A stretch of DNA of 64,000 bases, from assembly GCF_007786455.1 (NCBI RefSeq), contig NZ_VNJK01000001.1, forward strand, positions 3,558,673 to 3,622,672. The letters run 5' to 3'. Position 1 is the stretch's first letter. Each line of letters starts with the position of its first letter. The notes beneath the pieces were generated by a model. The model did no database searches, was not told the origin of the DNA, and worked only from the letters and a program-made list of their open reading frames with translations. The position numbers were made by a program, and so were the translations under genes. Positions 7,706-16,113 of the stretch are shown here, one piece after another. This DNA comes from Paenibacillus agilis (GTDB lineage: Bacteria; Bacillota; Bacilli; Paenibacillales; Paenibacillaceae).

Positions 7706-8974
7706 CTACAATCCATTATTGAAATTGTTTCGTTTCCTCTTCAACCCTATCACAGCAGGAATGAGTACTAACGAAAGTAATCCCCCTATAAACGAAAGCG
7801 TACCGAAGCTGTAATGTGCCGCAACAACACCCGACACAACCCCGCCCGATGCACCTGCCAATGCAACTAACACATCGACTGATCCTTGTGTCTTCGCACG
7901 TGTACTCGTTTCCGTTCCATCAACAATAAGAGCCGTACCACTAATAAGTCCAAAGTTCCAACCGAGTCCAAGCAGTGCCAGCGCTGCGATCAGCAAAGGC
8001 AGTGAATCGGGAGGAGCCAACGCTGCCAGTACACCTGAAGTTAGAAGGGTTATACCTGCCGCGACAATAATAGCCGTTCGTCCTAGCCTATCTACTAAAA
8101 TACCTGTAATGAGCGAAGGAAGATACATGGCTCCGACATGAATGCCTATTACAAGTCCGACGTCACTCAATCCATGCCCATGATGCATCATATGAATCGG
8201 CGTCATCGTCATAATCGCGACCATCGTCAGTTGTGTTACTACCATAACCGTTGCGCCAATAGCAACAGCCCTTTTGTTTATACCAGCTGCGTGCGTGTGT
8301 ACCTGAGCGTTATCGCGATTAATAGCCTGCTGGCTTGCAGCTGCGATTTCTTTTGCCAGCACCAATGGATCAGGACGTAGGAACAGGAACAGCACAAGAC
8401 CTGCAAGTATGTATGCTACTGCACCAAGTATAAATGGCCCAGCCAGTGCAGGCACGCCAATGGAAACAGCGAATTCCCCCATCACCTCTACCAAGTTAGG
8501 TCCCGCTACAGCGCCAAAAGTCGTTGACACCATCGCTATACTAATCGCAGTAGCTCGCTGATGCGGCAATGCCAAGTCTGTTCCCGCATATCGCGCCTGC
8601 AAGTTGGTAGCAGTGCCCACGCCATACACGAGTAATGAAGCGAACAACAATACAATATTGCTATATATAGCAGCAAACACAATACCGATCGCACCGATAC
8701 CACCAGTCATAAATCCAGTTACTAGGCCTGCTCGTCGACTGTAACGTTGTGAGAGTCGACCGACCATAAGTGCTGCTACTGCGGACCCAAGTGTAAACAA
8801 GGCAACTGGAACTCCCGCATAACTATCTGTCCCAAGCATTTCCTGAGCTAGCAATGCCCCAACCGTAATTCCTGCTGCTAATCCAGCTCCTCCGAACATT
8901 TGCGAGATAACGATAACGATTAAGGTACGTTTAAATAATTTTCGATGATGCTCTGGTGATACAATACCGTTCAT
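7706..8974 (-). CDS. MFS transporter, multidrug-type
   Basis: A 422-aa major facilitator with twelve hydrophobic segments in two halves, split by a hydrophilic loop of about 35 residues near 205-235 (PLVLAKEIAAASQQAINRD). The loop 2-3 motif VGRLSQRYSRRAG and the loop 8-9 equivalent GILVDRLGRTA are the family signature A. Helix 5 carries VSTTFGAVAGPNLVE, resembling the antiporter motif C. The substrate is not evident; drug or metabolite export is the usual role. It has its own terminator and a TATAAT-like box at about 8.99-9.02 kb upstream. Confidence 0.8.
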   Translation of the reverse strand: MNGIVSPEHHRKLFKRTLIVIVISQMFGGAGLAAGITVGALLAQEMLGTDSYAGVPVALFTLGSAVAALMVGRLSQRYSRRAGLVTGFMTGGIGAIGIVFAAIYSNIVLLFASLLVYGVGTATNLQARYAGTDLALPHQRATAISIAMVSTTFGAVAGPNLVEVMGEFAVSIGVPALAGPFILGAVAYILAGLVLFLFLRPDPLVLAKEIAAASQQAINRDNAQVHTHAAGINKRAVAIGATVMVVTQLTMVAIMTMTPIHMMHHGHGLSDVGLVIGIHVGAMYLPSLITGILVDRLGRTAIIVAAGITLLTSGVLAALAPPDSLPLLIAALALLGLGWNFGLISGTALIVDGTETSTRAKTQGSVDVLVALAGASGGVVSGVVAAHYSFGTLSFIGGLLSLVLIPAVIGLKRKRNNFNNGL

Positions 8975-9369
8975 TTTGACACCCCTTCTATCTCTATGAA
9001 TGGCATTATTATAAACTAAAAATAACCAGTGAACGAGAAGTTTATCCCTTCAACCTCTTATTTGTATGTAAAAAATTACTCGGCGCTTAGTCGAATCAAA
9101 ATTATTTTTACGTCTTTGATTTAGTCCATACCCAATCAATTCGCTCTTATAGTATAGTAAAATTGCATTCCAGCCATATTACAACAAATCCTTCACTTTA
9201 GGATGCAATTAACCCCTGCACAAGTTTTGGATTCATCCACTTTAATCCCGTTTAAAAAATGTTATAAGGCTCTTTCTCTGCATACTCATAATTAGACTAG
9301 CATTCACAGTTGATTTTACTAATCTTAAAATCTAATATCTACTCTCATCATAGAAAGGGATGGAATCAC
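8975..9369. other. Divergent intergenic region
   Basis: About 395 bp between the divergent MFS and aldehyde dehydrogenase genes. It is AT-rich. On the minus strand a TTTATAATAATGCC box, about 30 bp upstream of the MFS start, is a candidate -10. On the plus strand the dehydrogenase has a ribosome site GAAAGGGATGGAATCAC. I see no hairpin, operator palindrome or hidden ORF. Confidence 0.4.
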
Positions 9370-10827
9370 ATGAATACATATAGCAATTGGAGTCTGCAAT
9401 ACATAGATGGCGAATGGCGCGAAGGGAACAGTACTACTATTTATGAAAATAGAAATCCGTATAACGATGAAATCGTCTCAACGATCAAACTGGCTAACAA
9501 AATTGATGTTCAAGAAGCTTACGCTGCCGCACAAAAAGCACAGCCTGCATGGGAATCTGTAAATGCTTTTCATAAAGCAGAAGTGTTTGAAAATGCCGTT
9601 GCTATTATGAAGGCACGTCGTGAAGAAATATGTGAGCTCCTTATTAAAGAAACGGGTTCTACCTATGCCAAAGCCAGCGTTGAATTAGATTTTTGTATTT
9701 CCATTACGAGAGAAGCAGCTAATTTCCCCATGCAAATGAGTGCAGAAATGGTTCCCTCCCTTTTTCCTGGTAAAGAAAATCGAGTTTACCGTCGCCCTGT
9801 CGGTGTTGTTGGCGTCATTAGCCCATTTAACTTCCCCATGTACTTATCTATGCGCTCAGTTGCACCTGCACTTGCAGCAGGAAATAGTGTCGTCCTGAAA
9901 CCTGATGAACAAACCTGTATTAGCGGAGGCCTATTACTAGCAAAAATTTTCGAAGAAGCAGGCCTTCCAAAAGGACTTCTACATGTGACAGTCGCATCGA
10001 TAAGTGAAATTGAGGACAGCTTCACAGAAAACCCAATTCCACGAGTCATTTCATTTACCGGTTCCACTCCAGCAGGACTTCATATTGCTCAAATTTGTGC
10101 CAGAACGATGAAAAAAGCAGCTCTAGAGCTAGGAGGCAACAATCCCTTACTCGTTCTAGAAGATGCAGATGTAGAACGAGCCGTTCGATCAGCTATTTAC
10201 GGAAAGTTCTTTCATAACGGTCAGATCTGTATGGCCATCAATCGCATCCTTGTCCATGAACGTATTTATCAAACATTCGTAGATAAACTCGTTGAAGCAG
10301 CTAAAAAAATTAAGGTTGGGGACCCTCGCGATCATGCCAATATGATCGGTCCACTCATTAACCGAAAAGCGGTCGAACGGATTACGGCAACGATTACAAA
10401 GGCGAAAGAAGAAGGCGCACAAGTAGTGTTAGAAGGCCACGTTGATGGAAACGTCATGTCTCCATTCATTTTAACTTCCAATACCAATGACGTTGCAACC
10501 GCTCAACACGAAATGTTTGGGCCCGTTGTGACGATCATTCCTTTTAAAACGGAGCAAGAAGGTATTGCTATTGCTAACGATAGTCCTTATGGGTTGAGTG
10601 CTGCCGTGCATGCAGGTTCTATTGAAAAAGGAGTTCAGGTGGCCAAACAGATTGTATCTGGCATGGTTCACGTCAATGACCAGAGTGTGAATGATGAGCC
10701 ACTCATTGCTTTTGGCGGAGAAAAAATGTCTGGATTAGGCCGTTTTGGCGGCAAATGGTCTCTAGAGGAGTTTACGACTTTACAGTGGATTTCTACGCAA
10801 AATGAGCCGCGTGAATATCCATTTTAA
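9370..10827 (+). CDS. NAD(P)-dependent aldehyde dehydrogenase (vanillin/benzaldehyde dehydrogenase-like)
   Basis: ALDH superfamily, 485 aa from the ATG at 9370. An upstream extension of the frame to 9310 has no ribosome site, while this ATG follows GAAAGGGATGG. Motifs in order: VVGVISPFNFPMYLSMRSVA, GNSVVLKPDEQT (cofactor-binding Lys), SFTGSTPAG, the catalytic Glu in ALELGGNNPLLV, the nucleophile Cys in HNGQICMAINR, and HEMFGPVVTIIPF. Length and the arrangement FHNGQICMA match the YfmT-like vanillin or benzaldehyde dehydrogenases of Bacillus. The reaction is aldehyde to acid; the precise aldehyde is inferred only by resemblance. It is the only plus-strand gene in the first 33 kb. Confidence 0.85.
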   Translation: MNTYSNWSLQYIDGEWREGNSTTIYENRNPYNDEIVSTIKLANKIDVQEAYAAAQKAQPAWESVNAFHKAEVFENAVAIMKARREEICELLIKETGSTYAKASVELDFCISITREAANFPMQMSAEMVPSLFPGKENRVYRRPVGVVGVISPFNFPMYLSMRSVAPALAAGNSVVLKPDEQTCISGGLLLAKIFEEAGLPKGLLHVTVASISEIEDSFTENPIPRVISFTGSTPAGLHIAQICARTMKKAALELGGNNPLLVLEDADVERAVRSAIYGKFFHNGQICMAINRILVHERIYQTFVDKLVEAAKKIKVGDPRDHANMIGPLINRKAVERITATITKAKEEGAQVVLEGHVDGNVMSPFILTSNTNDVATAQHEMFGPVVTIIPFKTEQEGIAIANDSPYGLSAAVHAGSIEKGVQVAKQIVSGMVHVNDQSVNDEPLIAFGGEKMSGLGRFGGKWSLEEFTTLQWISTQNEPREYPF

Positions 10828-10923
10828 GTAGATGATGAAGTAAGGATCGTGCATCTTGAAACTGACGCTAAGTTATCTTTACTGAGTGTGCACGATCCGC
10901 TCTATTTGTTCACAGTTACGTCT

Positions 10924-11412
10924 TTACTCTACAACATATTCTATTACTCTATTCAAATAGCTCTCTAATGGCTGCGAAGAATCGATCACCAAACATTTCA
11001 TATGAGCAGGGCGCTTTGCCCCGTTAACGGTCGCTTCAAACGCATCTTCTGATGCTGCATGCTGAATCTGGCTGATCATTCGCTTGCGATTAGTTAATCT
11101 ATGTTCGATTTGTTCCCTATTATTTAAATAACATTCCACGTATTTATACGTTGCATTGTACTTCTTGGCTGCATTCGAACCCTTGTCTACCATTTCCGTA
11201 TATAAACATGGACTATCAAAGATGACATTATGCCCCTGTGATAAATGAAAATCGATCAACGACCAATCTATATGATAGGAAATCTTGCCTGCCACCGTAG
11301 GGTCCATATTATGATCTTCCATGGATTCCAATAAAGCAGATTTCACAATATCATGATCGATAATAACAGCACCTGTTGCTTTAGCTACTTCTCTAGCGAG
11401 CGTTGACTTGCC
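10924..11412 (-). pseudogene. P-loop ATPase/kinase, 5'-truncated remnant
   Basis: The frame carries GKSTLAREVAKATGAVIIDHDI immediately after an in-frame TAA at 11413-11415, so the second half of a Walker A motif survives and everything before it (the beta-strand and the first glycines) is lost. The remainder includes NVIFDSPCLYTEMVD and an Arg-rich lid HRLTNRKRM, as in predicted small kinases. The only later start is a GTG at 11346, which would drop the P-loop. I therefore call it a decayed gene. It ends 36 bp from the 3' end of the neighbouring Gfo/Idh gene, so the loss of its 5' end may reflect a deletion there. Confidence 0.7.
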
Positions 11413-11447
11413 TTACAGAATCTATCTATGAAATGAATAAGCTTAAG

Positions 11448-12518
11448 CTATGAAATAATGACTCTTTGCTGCTGCTCAGCTGACCGTTGAATAGCATTCA
11501 ATACAAGCTGCACGCGATGCCCGTCAACGAAAGTAGGGATATCGGATGGCGTCTTTCCCTCCACAATGGATTGATAGACACCATTCAGCATTGGATACAA
11601 ACCACTGTAATACGGCAGTGCTGAAGCAGCCAATCCCGATGGTGGCTCACATACTGACAGAGCAATCTGCTCGAATGCTTCTCCCTCACTCACTTCGACA
11701 TCCGTATCATTGGTCATTCGAAGCGTGCCTTCGGTTCCGTACACCTCCAAACACCATCCATTTCCACGAACTCCCGAAAATAATAAGTCCATTACAAATG
11801 ATGCTTCCTGCTCAAAGTGACCGATAACCGAGAAGGCATCGTCTGCATCCCGCTGCTCCGTACTTTCATCACTAGCGCTACTATGCGTTGGGACTTTTGT
11901 GCTTAAGTCAGCATACACATCGCTAATTTTCTCATCCATCCACCATTGTAAAGCATCTATCATATGCGACCCAATCGCAAACAACATCCCGCCGCCCGCG
12001 CTCTTGCTGCCTTCCCATCCCCGTGAATGATTCGTTAACATCGAATACCCTGAGAAGCTGCCATGATATTTGATATGCTGAATACGTCCTAACTTGCCAC
12101 TTTTGATTATTTGTTTAATCTCCTGCCTTACAGGCGTGAGCCGCCATTGGAAATTAACAAAACCTCGCACGTTAGAGAGCTGCTGTTGTTCCAGCATCGC
12201 TTTCGTCTCTTCCGCATTCATGCCCATTGGCTTCTCACACAACACATGCAATCCTTTGTTAAGTGCTGTCATCGTCATCTCATGATGATTCGGAGGAGCG
12301 GATGCAATAACGACGAGATCCAGATCCTCATTATTGAGCATATCATGCCAATTCGTGTATACCTGTTGAATACCTGTACTGTTCTGTACGTCCTGAACTT
12401 GCCCTCGGTACATACTTGCGATAGCCTTCACGTCAAAGCCTTCATGTAGTTGGAGAATTGGGGCGTGTACAGATGCCCCAAAGCCAGTACCAATAATCCC
12501 AACACGAATTTGCTTCAT
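11448..12518 (-). CDS. Gfo/Idh/MocA-family oxidoreductase
   Basis: A 356-aa NAD(P)-dependent sugar or cyclitol dehydrogenase. The Rossmann motif is VGIIGTGFGASVH at the N-terminus and the catalytic/cofactor motif is HVLCEKPMGMN at about 90-100. The C-terminal domain shows SAGGGMLFAIGSHMIDAL with the catalytic His. The end is normal (VQLVLNAIQRSAEQQQRVIIS). It stands apart from the 20-33 kb operon, which has two other members of this family. Substrate unknown. Confidence 0.82.
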   Translation of the reverse strand: MKQIRVGIIGTGFGASVHAPILQLHEGFDVKAIASMYRGQVQDVQNSTGIQQVYTNWHDMLNNEDLDLVVIASAPPNHHEMTMTALNKGLHVLCEKPMGMNAEETKAMLEQQQLSNVRGFVNFQWRLTPVRQEIKQIIKSGKLGRIQHIKYHGSFSGYSMLTNHSRGWEGSKSAGGGMLFAIGSHMIDALQWWMDEKISDVYADLSTKVPTHSSASDESTEQRDADDAFSVIGHFEQEASFVMDLLFSGVRGNGWCLEVYGTEGTLRMTNDTDVEVSEGEAFEQIALSVCEPPSGLAASALPYYSGLYPMLNGVYQSIVEGKTPSDIPTFVDGHRVQLVLNAIQRSAEQQQRVIIS

Positions 12519-12626
12519 CTAGTTCAGCTCCCCTAGAAGTTAAGTTAGATTTGAAATATTCAACTGATCGCTTGGACTTGTTCCATACAAAAATTTATAA
12601 AGGCGGATAAACGACGAAACTACTCC

Positions 12627-13478
12627 TTATTTCTTTAGTAACGTTCGAGACGCCCGCTTAACGATCTTGGCCGTTTCTTTAGAGGTAGATGCTTCTGTCC
12701 ATTGCTCACAGACTTCACGCACCCACTTCGGGCTAGACTTGCTGGCATCATTCAACCAATTGCCTACAGAGTCCTGCACATACTTGGATGAGTCTGACTT
12801 TACCTGCTCCAACAAGGGTAGTGCCAGTTCTGGCTGAAGCTTCAGCGTTTGAATATGGTTTGTCCATACCCCGCATGGTCTCGTCGCTTCCACCGCGAAT
12901 CGACGAATATTAGCATCTTCTTCCATCGTCCAAGCAGATAATATTTCAATAGCAGCGGTCAAATTCCGAGCAATGTCATCGCGGACAGCCATCCAAGCAA
13001 TCTCCCTCACGCCAAAATGCTGATCCGCCGCAAATCTCTTCATTTTCTCCAACTTCTGCTGCAAAGTTAAATCAATGTCCGAGCTCACCATATAACATCC
13101 CCAGCACCGCACACTGTCAGATCCATATTCCATAATAGACTCCATCAGCATCGCACGTTGCTGCACATCCTCCACCTCACGAAGCGCTTCATACAATAGC
13201 TTCCCAATTAGAGACGTCACCTTCATGACTTTCTGCTCTTTCAACTGATCGATTTGCTGTAAAATGGGTTGCACAAGATGGCCCAACTCTAACCGAGGCA
13301 GTACGTGCTGCACAAGTACTCTATGATCAACGGCAAGCCATTCCATCAAATTAACACTTGTCAGAACGCCTTCATTGAGCCATTGTTTCACATCTTCAGG
13401 AATGTCAGCGGCACGAACAGCACCTTTTCGGTTCACAATATGTTCCGGGAGATAGATAGTCCATCCGTGTGATCTCAT
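12627..13478 (-). CDS. HEAT-repeat DNA alkylation repair-like protein
   Basis: A 283-aa all-helical protein built of HEAT-like repeats: MAVRDDIARNLTAAIEILSAW, DANIRRFAVEATRPCGVWT and SKYVQDSVGNWLNDASKSSP are successive repeat units. The RPCGVW and VQDSVGNWLND segments are those I associate with the AlkC/AlkD-related DNA alkylation repair family (COG4335-like). Such proteins excise or recognise positively charged alkylated bases, but the catalytic residues are not certain here. It is followed by a GNAT gene 13 bp before its own start... on the same strand (GNAT upstream), suggesting co-transcription. Confidence 0.68.
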   Translation of the reverse strand: MRSHGWTIYLPEHIVNRKGAVRAADIPEDVKQWLNEGVLTSVNLMEWLAVDHRVLVQHVLPRLELGHLVQPILQQIDQLKEQKVMKVTSLIGKLLYEALREVEDVQQRAMLMESIMEYGSDSVRCWGCYMVSSDIDLTLQQKLEKMKRFAADQHFGVREIAWMAVRDDIARNLTAAIEILSAWTMEEDANIRRFAVEATRPCGVWTNHIQTLKLQPELALPLLEQVKSDSSKYVQDSVGNWLNDASKSSPKWVREVCEQWTEASTSKETAKIVKRASRTLLKK

Positions 13479-13492
13479 TTAAACAGCTCCTT

Positions 13493-13945
13493 TTATAAAT
13501 ATTTTACGAATCCAATAGATGATTCACGATCATAGCCAATCGATTCATAGAATTGATGCGCGGCTTGTCTTGCCGCACTCGAAAACAGCTCTGTACGATA
13601 ACAATTCCGTTCGATTGCAATTCCTTCGATCCTCTCCATCAAAAGCTTCCCTATGCCAAGACCTCGATAGTTACTGGAGACGATTACATTTTCAACCACC
13701 ATAAACGAGCGGCAGTTTAGCAACAGATCATGGCATACAATCCCCATAACGGTGCCCATTAACTGACCAGCCTCATTTTTAGCACCAATAATGTAATAAT
13801 CCTCGTTCTGCTGCAGCCGTAAAAATTGTGTCTTTATTTGTTCCATGTGCAGCTCATTGTCGACCAGTTCTTTATATAACTCTATTAATGCTTCTAAATC
13901 ATCAGGTAATACAAGATCAATTGTTATCCTTGATGTAGGTTCCAT
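13493..13945 (-). CDS. GNAT N-acetyltransferase
   Basis: A 150-aa acetyltransferase of the GNAT fold. The acetyl-CoA-binding motif A is VIVSSNYRGLGIGKLLMERIE (R-G-x-G-I-G type), followed by the motif B region AAHQFYESIGYDRESSIGFVKYL. It resembles the GNAT at 35070-35498 in layout, including the ending YESIGYD...FxKYx, so the two are paralogues. The gene precedes the HEAT-repeat gene by 14 bp. The substrate is unknown. Confidence 0.8.
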   Translation of the reverse strand: MEPTSRITIDLVLPDDLEALIELYKELVDNELHMEQIKTQFLRLQQNEDYYIIGAKNEAGQLMGTVMGIVCHDLLLNCRSFMVVENVIVSSNYRGLGIGKLLMERIEGIAIERNCYRTELFSSAARQAAHQFYESIGYDRESSIGFVKYL

Positions 13946-13961
13946 AACTACATGCCTCCTC

Positions 13962-14001
13962 TACGAAAAGAGCCCTAAATAGCTTTTCTATTTAAAGGGC
14001 T
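13962..14001 (-). terminator. Intrinsic terminator
   Basis: On the minus strand AGCCCTTTAAATAG and CTATTTAGGGCT form a stem with a two-base bulge around AAAAG, followed by CTTTTC. It ends the transcript of the small ORFs at 13992-14520 and its left arm overlaps the stop of the 75-aa ORF. Confidence 0.65.
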
Positions 14002-14219
14002 GGGGCTAAATAATAATTTTCATATCCATAATTATACACATGACAAACTATGAATGGAAATGACATACCTTTTTGATTGGTCGTACGCAATATTGCACGC
14101 AGCATCTCTTGATTCGTACTTTTCATCAAATAGTAAAAACCAGCTGACGATGAAACATAGACAACTGGTTCGTTTAAAGGCTTATTATCTTTTTTAGCAA
14201 ACGCAAGAGATAGCCACAT
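13992..14219 (-). CDS. Small hypothetical protein (75 aa)
   Basis: A short ORF starting MWLSLAFAKKDNK, 19 bp after the 93-aa ORF on the same strand and ending at a terminator. No membrane helix or motif is clear; the middle (VVYVSSSAGFYYLMKS) and end (VCHVYNYGYENYYLAPAL) are Tyr-rich and look like beta-strands. The ATG follows GGGATATGGGAG, a usable ribosome site. I do not recognise it; it could be a real small protein or a decayed fragment of a larger one. Confidence 0.4.
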   Translation of the reverse strand: MWLSLAFAKKDNKPLNEPVVYVSSSAGFYYLMKSTNQEMLRAILRTTNQKGMSFPFIVCHVYNYGYENYYLAPAL

Positions 14220-14238
14220 CTCCCATATCCCTCACAGG

Positions 14239-14520
14239 TTAATCCATGTCTACAGATGGAACTGCAGCAAAGAACACGTCAGTCACTTCTCTTTGAAACA
14301 AAGCCTGTACATATTCTGAAATTTGCATAAGCTCTTCCTCTGTCTTATACTCCAAGCACGGACGGCCTTCACAACTTAGTACGGTGCAGCTGAATTTTTC
14401 CTTCACATGCTCAATGACAAAGTCCTGATCCGCAACGATACTGCTCTGCTTCACATGATTCATCTCCTTCACGATGTATGGAGCGATACAATTATGTATA
14501 GGTATACCGTGATCAATCAT
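14239..14520 (-). CDS. Small hypothetical protein (93 aa)
   Basis: A 93-aa ORF starting MIDHGIPIHNCIAPYIVKEM, with three Cys (HNC, FSC, LSCEGRPC). The C-terminal half has a helical segment TEEELMQISEYVQALFQRE. No known family comes to mind. It is followed by the 75-aa ORF and then a terminator, so the pair is a separate transcription unit. The start ATG at 14520 has no strong ribosome site in view, which keeps confidence low. Confidence 0.4.
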   Translation of the reverse strand: MIDHGIPIHNCIAPYIVKEMNHVKQSSIVADQDFVIEHVKEKFSCTVLSCEGRPCLEYKTEEELMQISEYVQALFQREVTDVFFAAVPSVDMD

Positions 14521-15001
14521 TTACCTATAACTATGTATTACTTCAATTCCTCATCTACTTCCAATGAAAAATATCACACTCTATTGATATACCAAGCTGC
14601 CAAGCTGCCTACTCATGATTTAGCTATCTGCACTTCGGAATATTTCAATTATTTATGTCTGAGGAAAGTTTGGGAAATCACTTAACAATACATAACATAC
14701 ATACACACATACATACATTTCATCAATCCATTTTCGAAAAAGAATCAAACTAGTGAATGGCTAGATTGCTCCTGATTTAAGTTAGGACAAAAATGCAGTT
14801 AATTTACCCGAAAATGTGCTTATCAGGAGAGATTATCCGCAAAAATGCATTTATTTTATCAGCTTTTCCACTTTCAAGTGCAAATCGAGGAAAATTAATG
14901 CATATTTGTCCTGATCTCGCTCAAAATGACGTTTTCTACTTAAAATAGCTGCACTTTTGTCCAAATCTTCATGGTTTATCTACGATAACAGAAGATTTCG
15001 G
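14521..15001. repeat. Intergenic region with MITE-like inverted repeat
   Basis: No gene is seen in these 480 bp. A 14-bp inverted repeat, AGGACAAAAATGCA at 14784-14797 and TGCATATTTGTCCT at 14899-14912, matches in 13 of 14 positions and brackets about 100 bp that contain further copies of the core (GCAAAAATGCATTTAT). A third arm TGCACTTTTGTCC is at 14950-14962. The whole is about 130-180 bp with no ORF, resembling a small non-autonomous repeat element. No flanking target duplication is obvious. Confidence 0.5.
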
Positions 15002-15292
15002 CTATTGGTTAGGAACTTGGCTTACCAACAAAGCCAACTCATCCAGCTCACGTTGAAACAATTGACGCTCATGCACACTCTGTTCCAATGCTCTCATATA
15101 CTTTCGATCCAACAATTTTTCTCTAACTTGCGAATTCGAATGAAATAAACTCCGGTATCGTTCCTCCTGATACAAAAGTTCAAACCATTCCTGCTCCTTC
15201 ACCAGCTTCTTAATCCGTCGATCAATACGACGCTCCCTACCCTCCGCGTCCTCTCTGCTACTTACAAACACTTCCAACAAACCAGCCAGCAA
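15002..15292 (-). CDS. Small membrane-anchored coiled-coil protein, unknown
   Basis: The frame encodes a charged helical protein (EDAEGRERRIDRRIKKLVKEQEW, then long heptad-like stretches to the end). In-frame codons upstream of the TTG at 15292 add a hydrophobic IGALLELLAGLLEVFVSS, so a membrane anchor is likely. The in-frame TAG lies at about 15327, and between it and 15292 the only starts are ATT, ATC, CTG or TTG. The ribosome site GGAGGGG is 5-8 bp ahead of the ATT/ATC codons and about 22 bp from the TTG. The true start may thus be non-canonical and near 15315. Function unknown. Confidence 0.5.
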   Translation of the reverse strand: MLAGLLEVFVSSREDAEGRERRIDRRIKKLVKEQEWFELLYQEERYRSLFHSNSQVREKLLDRKYMRALEQSVHERQLFQRELDELALLVSQVPNQ

Positions 15293-15445
15293 CTCCAGTA
15301 AAGCACCGATAATAATCCCCTCCAGCTATACTGATTAACGAAGGTACGTCCTATCTACGTTTGCGGATAATGATCAAAATACACAGACTCCCGCTAGGAG
15401 TAGGGAACTGGGAGCAGGAAACAAGCCAAGCTTGCCTCCACTCAC

Positions 15446-15964
15446 CTATCCCATAAAGCATGCGGGATATTGAAGCTCACCTTGAATCGTGCCTAATTGT
15501 CCCTCTTGCAGCTCACGCACCATAAACACATTATCAGGTACAAGGAACTGCTTCAGATCCAATCCATACGAACGTGCTGGTACAAATCCGAACTTCGGAT
15601 AGTAATCAGGATGGCCAATTAACAGCACTAACGGATAGGCTAGCTCTGCTGCTCGCTTCATTCCTTCGACGATTAGCTTCGAACCTACTCCATACTTCTG
15701 ATGAGATGGCTTCACGCCAATTGGCGCCAATGCAAGCACCTCCTGTTTGCTACCAGAAGGAGTTACAACATGCGCCTTGCTAAGCAGCACGTGTCCAATA
15801 ATTTCTTCGCCTTCTACAGCAACTAAGGAAAGCTCTGGTACGAACGTATCCGACTTACGGATTCGCTCCACTAGCGCAGATTCGTTATCTTTGTTGTTGA
15901 AAGCCATATCATGTAATGCATATACTTGTGCATAGTCTTGCGGTGTCTCTACTCGAATGATCAT
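15446..15964 (-). CDS. GNAT N-acetyltransferase (YhbS-like)
   Basis: GNAT fold protein of 172 aa from the ATG at 15964 (MIIRVETPQDY), which follows AAAGAGG; a longer frame to 16018 lacks a ribosome site. Acetyl-CoA loop: LAPIGVKPSHQKYGVGSKLI with Q-x-x-G-V-G. The C-terminal LIGHPDYYPKFGFVPARSYGL is the hallmark of the YhbS-type acetyltransferases. Substrate unknown; these often modify small molecules. It is separated from the next minus-strand gene upstream by about 150 bp. Confidence 0.82.
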   Translation of the reverse strand: MIIRVETPQDYAQVYALHDMAFNNKDNESALVERIRKSDTFVPELSLVAVEGEEIIGHVLLSKAHVVTPSGSKQEVLALAPIGVKPSHQKYGVGSKLIVEGMKRAAELAYPLVLLIGHPDYYPKFGFVPARSYGLDLKQFLVPDNVFMVRELQEGQLGTIQGELQYPACFMG

Positions 15965-16113
15965 AGGTAAACAATAACCTCTTTTTCTATATATTGATGA
16001 GAACGATGAAACTGCCATGATACTTTACGGTGAGCAAACAAACGATAGCGTTCACATTCATTCTGTATCCCCGCACTTACACGCACGGATAGAAGCTTCC
16101 TTATCCAAAATCA

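Noticed and set aside
11448..12518. Gfo/Idh gene at 11.4-12.5 kb as part of the aminosugar operon
   Set aside because: It is 7.5 kb beyond the end of the operon with many unrelated genes and terminators in between.
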